Below are positions 63,421 through 64,000 of a stretch of DNA of 64,000 nt, in pieces. Every line of letters begins with the position of its first letter. Positions within the stretch are counted from its first letter, which is position 1. A program made the position numbers and the translations under genes. The notes beneath the pieces were generated by a model, which searched no databases, was not told where the DNA came from, and saw only the letters and a program-made list of their open reading frames with translations. Source of the stretch: Diphasiastrum complanatum (lineage: Eukaryota > Streptophyta > Lycopodiopsida > Lycopodiales > Lycopodiaceae); assembly GCA_029204225.1 (NCBI GenBank), contig CM055101.1:62252171-62316170 (forward strand). The letters are read 5' to 3'.

Positions 63421-64000
63421 AGAGTAACTTGCAGAAGAGACCAGAATTATCCAGTCAGATTTCAGATGAAGAAGAGCCGCAATGAATGGGAGCACAATGA
63501 CCAGGTAAGAGCGGGATCTTAAATTTGGGGTTGTTTCTCTGTGTGCGCATCCGTGAGCGTATATGCATTCATATCCAAACAATTTTATTTGATTTATAGA
63601 TGTTGTAACCCGTATGAGTAATTTTTACACTGAACCTGTTTAAGTGTTCTAGAACAATCAGAGTATAGGATAGAATGGATGTGTCTCAGGAATGAAGAAG
63701 TACAATGTCTCAAGTCAATTATGCTCCCAGGATCTGTCATGAAATTAACCCTTAATTTTGCCAGTTTCTTGTAAGATCTCTGAATTTGCCTTGTGATTGC
63801 ACCTTATTTTATTGCACTTTTCCATTTATGATTTGTGATCATATGATGTGTAGAGAGCTTGCAATCTCTTTCCAATCGAAACCTGTGCTTCTGTGCATGC
63901 ATGAAATAGTGCAAATGGAAATGCTGTAATCTCCTTTTATGTGTAACTAGCAGGTCTTGGTTACGTTTTTTCTTATTTGTATTAGCTGTTGCTATTTTTA
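63421..64000. other. Window end, no gene recognised
   Basis: AT-rich sequence without recognisable features; a 66-codon minus-strand frame at 63382-63582 is probably chance. Confidence 0.4.

Overview
This window looks like nuclear DNA of a land plant with a large, transposon-rich genome. The evidence is plant-type Copia elements with initiator-tRNA-Met primer-binding sites, several hAT families, CACTA, PIF1-helicase and LINE relics, many long CT/GA/AC microsatellites, and one host gene with very long introns. The exact lineage cannot be read from the sequence. Introns of 5-16 kb filled with transposons suggest a fern, lycophyte or gymnosperm rather than a compact angiosperm (inference).

The only convincing host gene is a guanylate-binding-protein (GBP) family GTPase on the minus strand. 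It runs from the ATG at 46700 to the stop at 16520, in ten exons over 30.2 kb. All nine junctions have GT-AG ends, the phases agree, and the joined length is 2943 nt (980 aa plus stop) with no internal stop. The protein has an N-terminal hydrophobic leader, a GBP G domain (P-loop, Thr switch, DTEG), a long helical region and a C-terminal membrane anchor. Intron 2 (16.3 kb), intron 9 (5.2 kb) and intron 5 (3.3 kb) hold most of the window's mobile DNA.

Layout. 35-11572: a large hAT DNA transposon with an 8-bp target duplication, a decayed transposase gene (+) and a decayed second ORF (-). It is split by a young but frameshifted 5.85-kb Copia element (574-6419; 650-bp LTRs about 98.5% identical; CTCAG duplication). 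11581-16519: mostly anonymous, with a perfect 40-bp inverted repeat, a foldback and a tandem duplication. 16520-46700: the GBP gene. Its introns carry a 5'-truncated LINE with a CT tract on each side, Copia relics, three small hAT-like elements with 8-bp duplications, a non-autonomous LTR element (32224-34628), a second LINE relic, a minisatellite and LTR fragments. 46701-64000: the GBP upstream region, a papain-protease prodomain fragment, a PIF1-like helicase relic, Copia relics on both strands, a microsatellite-dense stretch (52.9-55.3 kb), a CACTA transposase relic and a decayed minus-strand Copia.

The most unusual signals are: (1) a LINE family whose two 3' ends in this window both lie inside (CT)n tracts, one of them a fragment of about 58 nt with CT repeats on both sides, suggesting microsatellite-directed insertion; (2) hAT-like elements that carry arrays of short palindromic motifs near their ends (GGTACC in one family, TTCGAA in others); (3) the perfect 40-bp hairpin; (4) the 30-kb GBP gene with a leader, a membrane anchor and His in place of the P-loop Arg. 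All coordinates and identities were worked out by eye.
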